IMG/VR virus record: IMGVR_UViG_3300023116_000385
Coordinates: 1-22,642 of that record
Reading direction: 5' to 3' (one strand)
Length of the DNA stretch: 22,642 bases
From: a virus
Positions 8,401-16,800 of the stretch are shown one piece after another. Under the pieces are notes generated by a model. That model did no database searches, was not told the origin of the DNA, and saw only the letters and a program-made list of their open reading frames with translations. Position 1 is the first letter of the stretch; each line of letters begins with the position of its first letter. Both the position numbers and the translations under genes were made by a program.

Positions 8401-9994
8401 AAACCTAACTTCAGAAACTACCGTAAGTATTGATGAAAAATTAGGTTCTGTTCAAGTAAAACAACTTGATGCTGAAACATTTACTATTGATAATTCATTA
8501 TCACTTACTGGTACAGGAATAATTAAAACAACTGCTGGTAATTTTGAATTATCTGCATTGAGTCCATCTACAATTGAATTTACAGGAACAGATGGAGTTG
8601 TAGTTCCAGTTGGTACTACTGGAGATAGACCAATTGGACAACTTGGTATGATTCGTTATAATAGCGAAGAGAATCAATTTGAAGGATTTAATGGAATTTC
8701 ATTTGTAACTCTTGGTGCAGTTAGGGACGTTGATCTTGATACCTTTATTACTGCAGAAAAAGAAACTGGATTTGATGACGATACTTTCAGATTCTTCAAT
8801 GGTGGTATTCAAACTATATCTCTCACTGACTCTCTTTATAGAGTAAGCAACATTACTAATTTTGAATATGTAGATTTAACTGATGTAACCGAATGGGTAG
8901 AGGGTGAATCCGCAGTTTCCCCATACGATGCAAATGATTTTGACCCAACAAATGATGTAGATATCAATGCCGATACAATTACAGTTACTGCACATAATTT
9001 AACCGAGGGAGTACAAGCAACTTACACTAATAATGGTGGAGTTTCAATTAATCCTTTAATTGAGGGTACTGCATACTACGTTCATGTAGTTGATGAAAAC
9101 ACGATTCAACTTGCAGAAACAGAAGGGAATCTCAACTCTCAAATTTACGTTGATATTACTACAACTTCTACTGATGCAACTCATACACTAACTCCATTAG
9201 ATCCTGATGATATTCTTGTTTACTATGGAACTAATGTATATGCAGTCAAGAGTACTGGATCATTTGATGCTGATCCTGCTAACTTCCCAACACATACTAC
9301 AGGCACTGTAATTAATGGAACTGTTGACTTAGAGTATATTAGAAATATCTTCTCAAGTCCAGTATTCAATGCTAATGATTTCCAATTCTCTGGTGATTCT
9401 ATTACTTTTAATAGTGATGCCTTCAAGTTTGTTGGTGATGCTGCAACATCATCTAGTATCATTACTGCATCACCAGAACTTAAATTTGAGTTTAATGTTG
9501 CTACTGTAGATCAACCATTACTCAAATTTACTAATAGTGGAACTATTGAAGTTAATACTGATTATGGAAGTGCAGAAACTTATAAAGAGGTTCTGACTTA
9601 TGAACTGAATAAGTTTACACTTAAGGACACTCAAGTTCTTTCTGCTGACGCTACAATTGATACTTCAGTTGGTAATGCAGTTAACTTGATTATGGTCCCT
9701 TACGATCAAACCAATTCAATTCTTACAGGACATTCTGGAAGATTGATGGTTGAAATTGTTGACGATTCTGCAACCCCAAGAAGACAATATAGTGAAATTT
9801 CATTCTTGGTAAGTAGTGACAGTTCTTCTGTATATTACACCGAAGTTTCTAAACTATATACTGATGTAGTCCTGTGTGATGTTTCTGCTGATGTAGACAC
9901 AAATGGGAATGTTATTATCGCTGTAGAAGATGTCACTGGATCTTCAACTACAGTTTATAGTATCAAGGCAATCACGAATACAATTCTGGTATAA
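2399..9994 (+). CDS. Giant tail-fibre/adhesin-like structural protein, 2531 aa
   Basis: A mosaic virion fibre protein. The N-terminus MASRIKLKRSLTP..PTTSDL matches the opening of other cyanophage fibre proteins and fixes the start inside the upstream gene; only a weak AGAGA (2385-2389) precedes it. Domains in order: pectate-lyase-like beta-helix beginning WYVSKNGTD (about 72-330) and resuming at about 575-700; a LamG/concanavalin-like domain (about 378-572, LDGTGDYLTL, GNWYHIAVVR, GSIDEVRIS); a first glycine-rich repeat block (about 834-1070); a cupredoxin-like segment (about 1098-1220) with H1149, C1200, H1203 and M1206; beta-rich 'VGIFNHTPEYEVD' region (about 1365); a second glycine-rich repeat block (about 1495-2000); a GMIRYNSEENQFEGFNG motif (about 2084); an NTIQLA module (about 2187-2270); and a C-terminal beta domain (about 2410-2531). 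No protease or hydrolase motif is visible. It probably acts outside the cell in host recognition. Assignment as a fibre is strong; receptor and location are unknown. Confidence 0.88.
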   Translation: MASRIKLKRSLTPNSAPTTSDLTDKEVALNIVDRTLFVNNAGTIEEIANADPNDEKIVPSMFSSSITDGVGNTWYVSKNGTDKATLGSVNPRHGETTGANAWGKTPSTAFQTLKYCLDNYASLGDTVLVSSGTFDEIFPLTIPVGVSVKGAGLKSTFIKPTVPTNDLDGFLIQGDCNIEDLCVKDFYYNATNDTGYAFRLASTYIVDNGGRRPYIQRCSVITKGSTTSVSDPYGYAAGDAGRGALVDGSIVSSASSEAALLFNECTFVVPNSVGLYLKNGARSEWLNSFTYFAADSIKGENPGGSGFTGAGRTRLKLSNITGTFAAGNTVSLYDTDGTTVLASGTIDENDGTYIYIDGQGTGEFTEAAADLDGKTVTVNGDAQLDTGRKQLGTASLLLDGTGDYLTLNGSSDFGFGTGDFTLEGFVYLDNTASAQILFDFRQSAIVEVAPVVYFNGTDLTYYVNNVAVITSTIAAGNWYHIAVVRSGTSTRMYVNGSQVGSTYNDTNDYGTTKPLVIGANLNGAADLAGSIDEVRISKGVARYTGASFTVPTAEFTADVNTSLLLHFNGLDGSTDIFDGGITSQDIRSSSGGSASFITLADYTDFGAELRSIGSASVYGERGVTASGKGVRLRCVVHNFGYIGVGADSSNDISTVVQADEVIESGGGRVLFTSMDQNGDFRVGNALFVDQEKGTISFAGGGAAGTTFDSVTVTGSGNTTTILPTSISVGNLQFSGDTIENLSTNGIELGSRLELLDGSSPNPSLTFINANTVGIFRDTDYTEYAVDDSGDLILTQPLGSPMAFGFNSSRKLQIGRNVSALADIDFVQSSIGDITVASLGSNYPGGQHTIPLTGGAGTGASITAVVSPFLGTITNAGSGYAAGTQQTEPIVASTGSGSGGLVDIEIYGIDGGNINGGSGYYGPYEYNNVPLQGGSGTGAQANLVVGANGVVSEVNIVVHGTGYVQGDVLTVNNADLQYVDANTQGLVQSPGSGFSYTLTQLPGSIKSFVANVNPWEGFGYNVGDVLTFVDSVGSGSGFAFTITDLGVLIADEVGIGNTGDGYNVGDRLFSTYYVDTAAPIQGTPWTSTVDGAFGYINYDVIVLPGVNDPGGNRYFIDLGDGNGHVEKPDLQFRRNYVYSFIFSDANAENHPFRFSTTADGTHGGGTDFSTDVRNHYDENGAINGVQIIVTDQTPNNLYYYCTIHPDMGGSNGNEATITTSGTFQSGLTIDIASLSKSSNTTIRNDGSARFGGLVQTPTIENTGQIVTSSLLVQQSSGGIGGDATVEGDLEVEGNATIIGDLIVQGTSEFSATVGGAGEVAIGDADADTVNIRGDVAFNPTYATPVPPATTGVLQAAQIFLDQSEAKVGIFNHTPEYEVDITGAVRTTSDLWLATDSGSVNIGRDPDAYTNVAKLDVGGDILANGSITLNDGDYNAPAIKFTGSEFAGIYSYDLGNLNFGVGITNISGKVAGFNPGEIEFYRNARFINESIDTFEFVGGSNYALGNYSNVTIEGGTGNGAIADITVAFEVAITNAGVGYTQALYEGVSITSISSAPAGALQTFNILNAGENYVNGTYTNVPVSGGAGTNGTLNITISGGLITAVVPDNVGSNYTVGDQLSINTSDVGGSRIDTLSVTNGGSGYTDGTYLGLPLTTSSGTGSGATADIVVSGGSVTQANIQNTGGNYSLTDVLTVDGDDITIATVGSISITSGSSGYANGTYLDVNLNGGSGSGLTADITVSGNAVTNVVVNNAGSNYLVGDTLSVLSTDVGGTGAGVIAGIDINNGGTGFTDGSYTGVAVNGGSGTGATVTLDVIGGVVSTVTISNGGTGYNVGDSISFAGYSGVTASVVSLGLPTGAAFEVATIVVGTGLQISPSALTTGSGASIEVTGVASGSGGVGASADVTVNAQGVVEKVVIVNGGSGYSIGDTIRVSDGDMQYDDGTGTIVASTTPTTQMVLTINGNGNVTVVEFNELGEGYSANDVLTVSNSNLGGQGEGFELTVTNLTSETTVSIDEKLGSVQVKQLDAETFTIDNSLSLTGTGIIKTTAGNFELSALSPSTIEFTGTDGVVVPVGTTGDRPIGQLGMIRYNSEENQFEGFNGISFVTLGAVRDVDLDTFITAEKETGFDDDTFRFFNGGIQTISLTDSLYRVSNITNFEYVDLTDVTEWVEGESAVSPYDANDFDPTNDVDINADTITVTAHNLTEGVQATYTNNGGVSINPLIEGTAYYVHVVDENTIQLAETEGNLNSQIYVDITTTSTDATHTLTPLDPDDILVYYGTNVYAVKSTGSFDADPANFPTHTTGTVINGTVDLEYIRNIFSSPVFNANDFQFSGDSITFNSDAFKFVGDAATSSSIITASPELKFEFNVATVDQPLLKFTNSGTIEVNTDYGSAETYKEVLTYELNKFTLKDTQVLSADATIDTSVGNAVNLIMVPYDQTNSILTGHSGRLMVEIVDDSATPRRQYSEISFLVSSDSSSVYYTEVSKLYTDVVLCDVSADVDTNGNVIIAVEDVTGSSTTVYSIKAITNTILV
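3530..4115 (+). other. LamG/concanavalin-like domain inside the 2531-aa fibre
   Basis: Residues about 378-572 of the giant fibre. It opens with AQLDTGRKQLGTASLLLDGT, continues with FGFGTGDFTLEGFVYLD and GNWYHIAVVRSGTSTRMYVNG, and closes with GSIDEVRISKGVARYTG. This is the usual order of strands in LamG_3-type laminin-G/ConA-like lectin domains, which commonly bind glycans. It interrupts beta-helix sequence that resumes after about residue 575. Confidence 0.8.
4900..5600 (+). repeat. Glycine-rich repeat block A (coding)
   Basis: Coding repeats in the giant fibre (residues about 834-1070). Successive copies carry LGSNYPGG, NAGSGYAAGT, NGGSGYYGPYEYNNV, HGTGYVQGDVLTV, GFGYNVGDVLTF and TGDGYNVGDRL, often followed by GGSGTGA or GSGSG. 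DNA identity is high locally: the 20-mer at 5192-5211 recurs with one mismatch at 7797-7816. Confidence 0.75.
5690..6060 (+). other. Cupredoxin-like segment with apparent type-1 copper ligands
   Basis: Residues about 1098-1220 of the 2531-aa fibre. A beta-rich stretch (NRYFIDLGDGNGH, then NYVYSFIFSDANAENHPFRFS) contains H1149. It ends in NNLYYYCTIHPDMGG with C1200, H1203 and M1206. In blue copper proteins the ligands are one upstream His followed by Cys, His and Met on a C-terminal loop. The spacing C-x2-H-x2-M equals that of amicyanin, and the 51 residues from H1149 to C1200 are close to the 47 in plastocyanin. Copper binding is inference, not shown. Confidence 0.6.
6880..8400 (+). repeat. 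Glycine-rich repeat block B (coding, ~73-aa period)
   Basis: The longest array in the window (residues about 1495-2000 of the giant fibre). About twelve half-repeats are visible, largely alternating between a GTY type (NAGENYVNGTY, NGGSGYTDGTY, SGSSGYANGTY, NGGTGFTDGSY) and a GD type (NVGSNYTVGDQLSI, NAGSNYLVGDTLSV, NGGTGYNVGDSISF, NGGSGYSIGDTIRV). Equivalent half-repeats recur about every 220 nt in the centre of the block. Confidence 0.8.
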
Positions 9995-9998
9995 TTAA

Positions 9999-10772
9999 AT
10001 GGCAACTAAGGTTTTAAAGTCATTACAATCCGAAGGTGGATTTTCAGTTGCAGAAGCAACAATTATTGATGAAAATCGCAATATTATTGATGCTAATACT
10101 GTAAAGGTTTTAGACAGTACTAATGATAAAACTTTTAAAAAAGAATACATTGTACATGGAAGTTTAAATAATGCTATCACCTCTTTAGAGATGGAGCCTG
10201 GTCATGTAATTGAATCTGATCGAATTGTATTTGTAACTGGATTCTTGCTTGGTACTTGGGTTGGATATCCAGTAGTTACATTCAATGCAAACGCAAATAG
10301 TACTACAGTTCAATGCACTTTACAAGATCATGGTCTTGCAGATAATGATTTAATTTCTGTTGAATTTCAGAATCCATATACAGGATTCAATAATAATTAC
10401 AACGTAACTGTTGTAGATGCTGATAGTTTTACATTTGATACTGCATCACCTTTAGATTTAAATCTTCCAGTTCTTTTACAAAACTTAGAAGTGACTTCAT
10501 ATAGTCCCACTTGGGAATATGCAGTTAAAATTGAATCTGCTGTACTTAGTGATAGTTCTAATACTTTAACTTTAGCAGCATCTTCAAGAAGTGTTGTAAA
10601 GGATAGTATTCCTCCTGGACACACTTGGGATGTTGTTCCTATTGTAAACAATACCACTAAAGAGGTATCTTTTACTCCTTCAGTTTCTACTACATCTGAT
10701 ATTGAACTTAGAGGAAATGGAATTAGATGGAGTGGCAAGGTAGAAATTGTATATACAGAACGCAACTATTAA
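9999..10772 (+). CDS. Beta-rich virion-associated protein, 257 aa
   Basis: I cannot assign a named family. The N-terminus (MATKVLKSLQSEGGFSVAEA, then ENRNIIDANTVKVLD) and the pattern DHGLADNDLISVEF..NVTVVDADSFTF (about residues 108-148) resemble proteins found beside giant fibre genes in T4-like cyanophages. The latter stretch also resembles the 'NTIQLA' module of the two giant fibres. A second half with TWEYAVKIESAVLSDSSNTL and IPPGHTWDVVP looks beta-sandwich-like. No signal peptide, membrane helix or catalytic motif is visible. It begins 4 nt after the stop of the 2531-aa fibre with no clear Shine-Dalgarno sequence, so translation probably depends on coupling to that gene. A late promoter follows it, so it is the last gene of its unit. 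A role as a fibre accessory, connector or assembly protein is inferred from context only. Confidence 0.75.
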   Translation: MATKVLKSLQSEGGFSVAEATIIDENRNIIDANTVKVLDSTNDKTFKKEYIVHGSLNNAITSLEMEPGHVIESDRIVFVTGFLLGTWVGYPVVTFNANANSTTVQCTLQDHGLADNDLISVEFQNPYTGFNNNYNVTVVDADSFTFDTASPLDLNLPVLLQNLEVTSYSPTWEYAVKIESAVLSDSSNTLTLAASSRSVVKDSIPPGHTWDVVPIVNNTTKEVSFTPSVSTTSDIELRGNGIRWSGKVEIVYTERNY

Positions 10773-10777
10773 TATTA

Positions 10778-10785
10778 GATAAATA
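10778..10785 (+). promoter_or_regulatory. T4-type late promoter (GATAAATA)
   Basis: GATAAATA in the 39-nt gap before the 3286-aa gene differs at one base from the T4 late promoter box TATAAATA, which is read by the phage sigma factor gp55 with the gp33/gp45 co-activators. Transcription would start a few bases downstream, just ahead of the ribosome binding sites. Confidence 0.65.
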
Positions 10786-10792
10786 CAATAAC

Positions 10793-10808
10793 GAGGAGAC
10801 CATAGGAG
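10793..10808 (+). promoter_or_regulatory. Double Shine-Dalgarno of the 3286-aa fibre gene
   Basis: Two purine-rich boxes precede the ATG at 10812: GAGGAG (10793-10798, 13 nt away) and AGGAG (10804-10808, only 3 nt away). Neither has the usual 5-9 nt spacing, but no other start codon fits them and the protein N-terminus looks complete. Confidence 0.55.
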
Positions 10809-10811
10809 CAA

Positions 10812-13800
10812 ATGGCTTTAGAATTTAACGCTGATAAACAGGTTATTAAGTCAGACACCCTTAGAATCAAAAACGATACTAGTGTTCGTTTAGATGTTGG
10901 TGGTGGTGCTGATGAAAAGGTTGCCATTTTTGGCACCCTGACTGATGATGTGGATAAACTGGTTCGTGTTGGTATTAACACAACCAATCCGCAATATGAA
11001 TTGGATGTTGAGGGTCAGATTAGAACGACAACCTCCATCATTTCAGATACTGCTCGTATCGCAAACTTGGATATTGACACGATTGTTAACCCAAGTTTGA
11101 ACCTTCGTGCTCCTATTCTCCAAACATTCCCAGATCCAGATACTGGAGAATTGCTGTACCCTCGTTCGGCAACTCCAACATTTGATGACGACAGCAATAA
11201 AATTGCTACTACCAATTTCGTATATAACATCGCTACAAACGACGTTGGTGGTCGTATTTACGTTTCTGCTCAGATTGGTTCTGATGACTTTGATGGTCGC
11301 TCCGCTACCAAACCAGTTAGAACAATTAAAAGAGCAACTCAACTTGCTGCTCTTACCGATCAAAAAGAAACCCTCATCGTTGCAGGTGGAGATTATTTAG
11401 AAGATAACCCAATCTCCCTGCCAGATCTTTGTTCTGTTGTAGGTGATAACATTCGTCTTTGTATCATTAGACCCCAGAATCCTGGGAAACATATGTTCAA
11501 GGCGTCGAACGAGAACTATGTAACAGGCATTACTTTCCGTGATAATCTTAACTCTGAAGGCAACCCAGCATTTACTTGGGGATATGCTTATGTATTTGAC
11601 GATAAGCAAAGATTCTTCTATCCTAAAACTTTAGGTGGTCAGTATGGAAGAGCATTTGAATTAGGACACAAGATTGCTGCACCTCAAGAATGGGAACTGA
11701 CTTTCAGTTCCAATGGTGGTGGTATTCTTCTTGTTCCTGGATTAGTACTTACAAATACTACCACGTTAGGTACTGGTGTCATTACTGATGTTACTTTTAA
11801 TGATGCTACTGATCAATCAGGTGTCGTCACTATTAACAATATCGTTGGTGATATTGATTCCGTTGGTGCAATCTATCAATACACAACAAATTCTACAACT
11901 TATAACCTTAGTGTAGATGTAGGTGAGCAGTTAACACCAGATGCACAAGTCGTTAAGCATGTAACCAGTCACCAGACATATGGTGTTAAGAGTTTAAAGT
12001 ATGATCCTATTAACTATCCCCAGGGACTTATTGTTACCATTGTTGATGGATTCTATCATGAGTATGAAGTAGGGCAGTATGTAGAACTTGCAAATTTACC
12101 GAATCAGGGAACATTTGGGGATCTTGGTAGATTTAATGGTAGGCAGTATGTTTCTCACAGAATTGAATCAGCTGACGGATTTAGTACTCAATTTGTAGTA
12201 TTTAAAGATACTCCAACTGATCTTATTTCTCTAGGTGCAGTTAATGGTGAGTATAGTGTTACTTCGTTTGGTGCGACTGTAACTTCAGACGATCACTATG
12301 TAGTATTCTCTCTCGATAACTCTCCACGTAAATTTGAAGAATCCAATAAGAGTCCAAACAGATATCTTGATGCTGTTGATCTGATTGGTAGAAACCAAGA
12401 AGGTATTGCAGCAGAGTCCCTTAGAAGAGCTAAGGCAGAATATACCTCTTTAGTTGTTCCTGATGAGGATCAGTGCAAAACCGATATCGGTCATATTATT
12501 AATGCTATTAACTATGACTTGACCTGGGGTGGTAATGCTGCAACCAAGGAAGCAGCAGATTACTACTATGATGCTGGTGCATTAACTCACATTGAGAATC
12601 AACTCAAGGAAACTGGTTACGCATTTGAGCAAGCAAGAGACCTGTCTATTCAGGCAATGCGTAACCAGTTAAATTATGTTGATACTTCAAGCACTGGTAC
12701 ATTTACTAGAGTAAGTGGATACACTGGCGGTCTTAATGCTGCTATCTGGGATAATGAAAAGTTCGTTGCTGTTGGAGATTCTGGAGCAATCCACACTTCA
12801 GTAGATGGTTCTACTTGGGTTGCACAAACAAGTGGAACAACAGAAAATCTTACAGATATCATTTGGAATAAGTGGGCAGTAGGTCTAAGAGGAGTTCCAG
12901 AGTATATTGCAGTAGGTTGGAATGGAACTATTCTCTGGTCAAATAATGGTGAAAATTGGAATAGTGTAACTTCAGGAGTTACTGTAAATCTTCAGGCTAT
13001 TGCATATAATGGTAGCACTTATGTTATAGTTGGTGCTAGTGGAACAGTTTTATATTCAAACAACGTTACATCATGGCAAGCAGGAACAAGTGGTATTGGA
13101 TCTCTTGCTTTATATGACGTAATTTATAATGATGATATTGATAAGTTTATTGCTGTAGGAGCTTTAGGTAAGATTCTTGAATCCTCTGACGGAAATACTT
13201 GGACTGAACAGGAAAGTGGAACAAGTAATATACTTCTTGGTATTACTTGGACTGAAGGTAGAATGGTTGCTACCTCAACTAACGGCAAACTCTGTATCAG
13301 TGATGATGGTGGATTAACTTGGGAAACTAATTATGTCACTTCTAATGTAGAAGCAGATCGTTACCAGGATGCTGCTGATCTTATTCTTGAGAACAAGAAA
13401 CTCATTGCAGCACAGGCAGTTTATGCATATGTTGATGCAAACGCATTTACTATCCCAACTGGCAACCAGAACTGTGTAGACGACGTTGTAGATGTCCTTG
13501 AGGCAATCGCTCATGACATCCGCCATGGTGGTAATGCTGCTACCTATGATGCTGCTTCTTACTATGTTGGTACAACTCATGTTGATGGTGAAGAGGCAGA
13601 AACTGTAGCAATCATCAACAATGCAAGAGATCTTGCTAAAGATGCAATGCGTAATATTTCTATTACGCTTTCATATCTGACAGACAATACTTATACATCT
13701 GGTTTAGAAGCACAGTTTACAACTGACATTGTTCAGTTTACAAAACCAGATATTTCTCTTGATGGATCTGATCCTGCAACTGCATGTGCAGATGTAGCAT

Positions 13801-16800
13801 CTTCCATTGATACTCTGACAACCATTGTTACTACTGCAGTAACTAATGATAACCTCAATCACGCAACCAAAACACTTCCAACAGGAAATATCTCAACTAA
13901 TAGTTTTGGTAAGGTAGTTCATGATGGACATAGATTGTGGACAAGATACAACTCTGGAGCAAGTTCATACATCTATACATCTCAAGATAAAGGAAGAACT
14001 TGGGAACTTTCATATACCTCAAACAGCGGTCCAACCTATGCATTTGCGTTTAGTTACACTGTAGGTGTAGTTCTTGGTGCTAATAATGCCGATATCCTTT
14101 TTGATGGAGTAGGAACCGAGTTTGATGCTTCACTTGGTATTGCTGTATATCAAGATGATACAATTTCAAATACTTATGATTCTAACAGATTCTTTGCCTG
14201 CGACAATGTAGCAAACTCTCTGTATACTTTGTGGAATATTGTCATTGATAGAATCAATGGTCGCAGCACTGCTCCAGTAGAGTATGCAACATCATCTTAT
14301 GCAGATAGCAATAATAAGTTCTTTAATATTGGTCATTCCTGGGATGATCTTCCAATCATTGAAGTATCTCCATACATCTTCAACTCATCTGTAATTTCAT
14401 TCCTCGGTGGTGGTGGATGTGAAATTGATGGAAATAAAGTTGCAGAACCTAACGTAAGAAGACCAAACTTGCCTCCACAAGGTAAGTCGATGGTTGCTGC
14501 TGCATTCACTATCATTTCATTTGGTGGTACAGCATACAGAGTATTTAATGATGGATATACCCAGCTGGTTTCGGTATTCTGTATCTTCACTCAAGATGGA
14601 GCACTTGTCGAATCTGGTGGTTATGCATCACTGACCAACTCTGCATCTAACTTTGGTACATATTCACTCAGAGCATCTGGATTTAGGGAAGAAGCATATT
14701 CATTCCACAAAGGTGAAATTGATAATATTACCTTTACCGATATTGGTAGACCAATCATTACTGTTGATGGTTTGGGTGAGGCACCTCTTGAGCATTATCT
14801 TATTAGACCACAAGGTTTTGAGTTGACTAGTGGTGCTGGTCAAAACCCTGAATACTTTATTGAAAATACTATTTCAGCTACACCAACTGCTCCTATTACA
14901 GCAGAGGTCCAAGCTAACTCGACAATGAGAGTTAGAGGTAACGAAAACCGTTACACTGATGCATCAGTTCTTCTTGAAAAGAATGCTCGTTATATTGCAG
15001 AAGAAGCATACTTCACTACTGCAGCAACCTCTACAAATACCTTTGATCAAAATAGAGACAAGTGTATTCGTGACGTAGAAGAAATCGTTAAGGCATGGGC
15101 AACTGATATTAAGTTTGATGCAAATGATGCAACTTGGGATGCTGCTAAACTATATGTAAGTGGCAATGCAATTCAACACGTTGCTGGTTACGAAGCAGCA
15201 ACTAAGGAAGTTCTTGATGAAGCAGTATCACTTGCTAAGAAAGCAATCAATAATCTTTTGGTAATTAAGGGCGGAACTATTACTGCTCAGCAGTCAACCA
15301 ATGGTTACTACGTAGCACAATGGACTGATGAAATTCCATATGTTGATAATACAGTCATTCATGACATCTCAACTGCTCCCGATTATGTAAGTGGTGATTG
15401 CGCTAACGTACAATCAGCACTTCAAACTTTAAATGATCTGTTTGATGAAATTCTCGATAACCCATCAATTGAAGGCACTCAGGGAGATCCATTCCCAAGT
15501 GCTACAGAAAGAGATGATGGATTCTTTGTTATTAATGAATTCAACAAAGTTAAATTACAGAATCACCCAATTGATTTCTTAAGACCATCTATTTGCAACT
15601 CGTCTTCACACACATGGGAATTCTCTGGTTCTGGTAATGATTATAATGCTCTGCCCCAAAATGGTGGTACAAGAGGTTCAGATCAAACTGGTGACTTTGA
15701 ACAAGTATCCCAGTTAAACGGTCGTGTTTATGCATCAGGTACTGACGAACTTGGTGACTTCAAGATTGGTTACTTTGCTAACGTAGAAAACAGAACTGGT
15801 AACATTACCTTTGGTGGTACTGTTGAAATTTCCGAAGTTAGCTTCCTGAAAATTAGTGGCAGTAATGTAACCATTGAAGGATTCTCTACAGACAATACCT
15901 TAGGTGCTGTTGAACTTGGTGGTCCTGGTCCAGTTGATGAATTACTCTCGACTCAGAAAGCAGTATATGAATACATTAGTAACCAGTTAGGTATTTACAT
16001 TGGTCGTACTTATTCTACTGTTCCAACTCCAAATGCTCTGGTTCAGTTAGACAACTCTGGTCGTATCAATATTGACCAACTGCCAGCACTGAGACCATTT
16101 AATATCTTCACTGTTGTTGATGAAGCAGCACGTCTTTCACTTGAAGGACCACTTGCTGGTGACATTGTTATTCAAACCGCAACACAAGAGTTTAACTTTA
16201 CATCATCTGATATTAATACAACCACAGATGAGTTTACCATTAATAATCATGGTCTTAACACCTCTGACGCTGTTATCTATTATGAAGGAACGGGAACTGT
16301 AACAGCACCTTCACCTCTGGTAGATGGAGAAACTTACTATGCTATTGTTATTGATGCTAATACAATTCAGTTAGCATCTTCAATTACAGACGCTTCTTCT
16401 GGAACTGAAATTACTATTACAAACGCTGGTTCTGGTAACCACATCTTTGAAACTCAAGGTACTCCAATTTCATACATTCTTAACAATGATTTGGATAGTC
16501 AGATTCTTGAATTTGTTCCAGATACTTTACATACATTCAGTAATGGTGATTTTACTCTGGCATCTCCAGGTGGGGGTCAGGGTCAGGTAACTAATTTCCT
16601 TGTAGGTACAGTAACACAAGTTGTTGTTAATAATGGTGGTAATTCTTATGTAAATGGAGACACTGTTACATTTACAGCACCTTCTGGAGGCACTGCAGCA
16701 GTTGTCGGTACTGTTACTGTCAATGGTGGTCAAATTACTGGTGTAACTCTAACTTCTGGTGGTGATAATTATTTTGTTGCTCCATCTACAGCAGCAGGAA

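Noticed and set aside
12700-13345. Sialidase enzyme
   Set aside because: Asp-boxes are present, but I find no catalytic arginine triad, Tyr/Glu pair or FRIP-type motif; the repeats fit a Ycf48-like binding propeller better.
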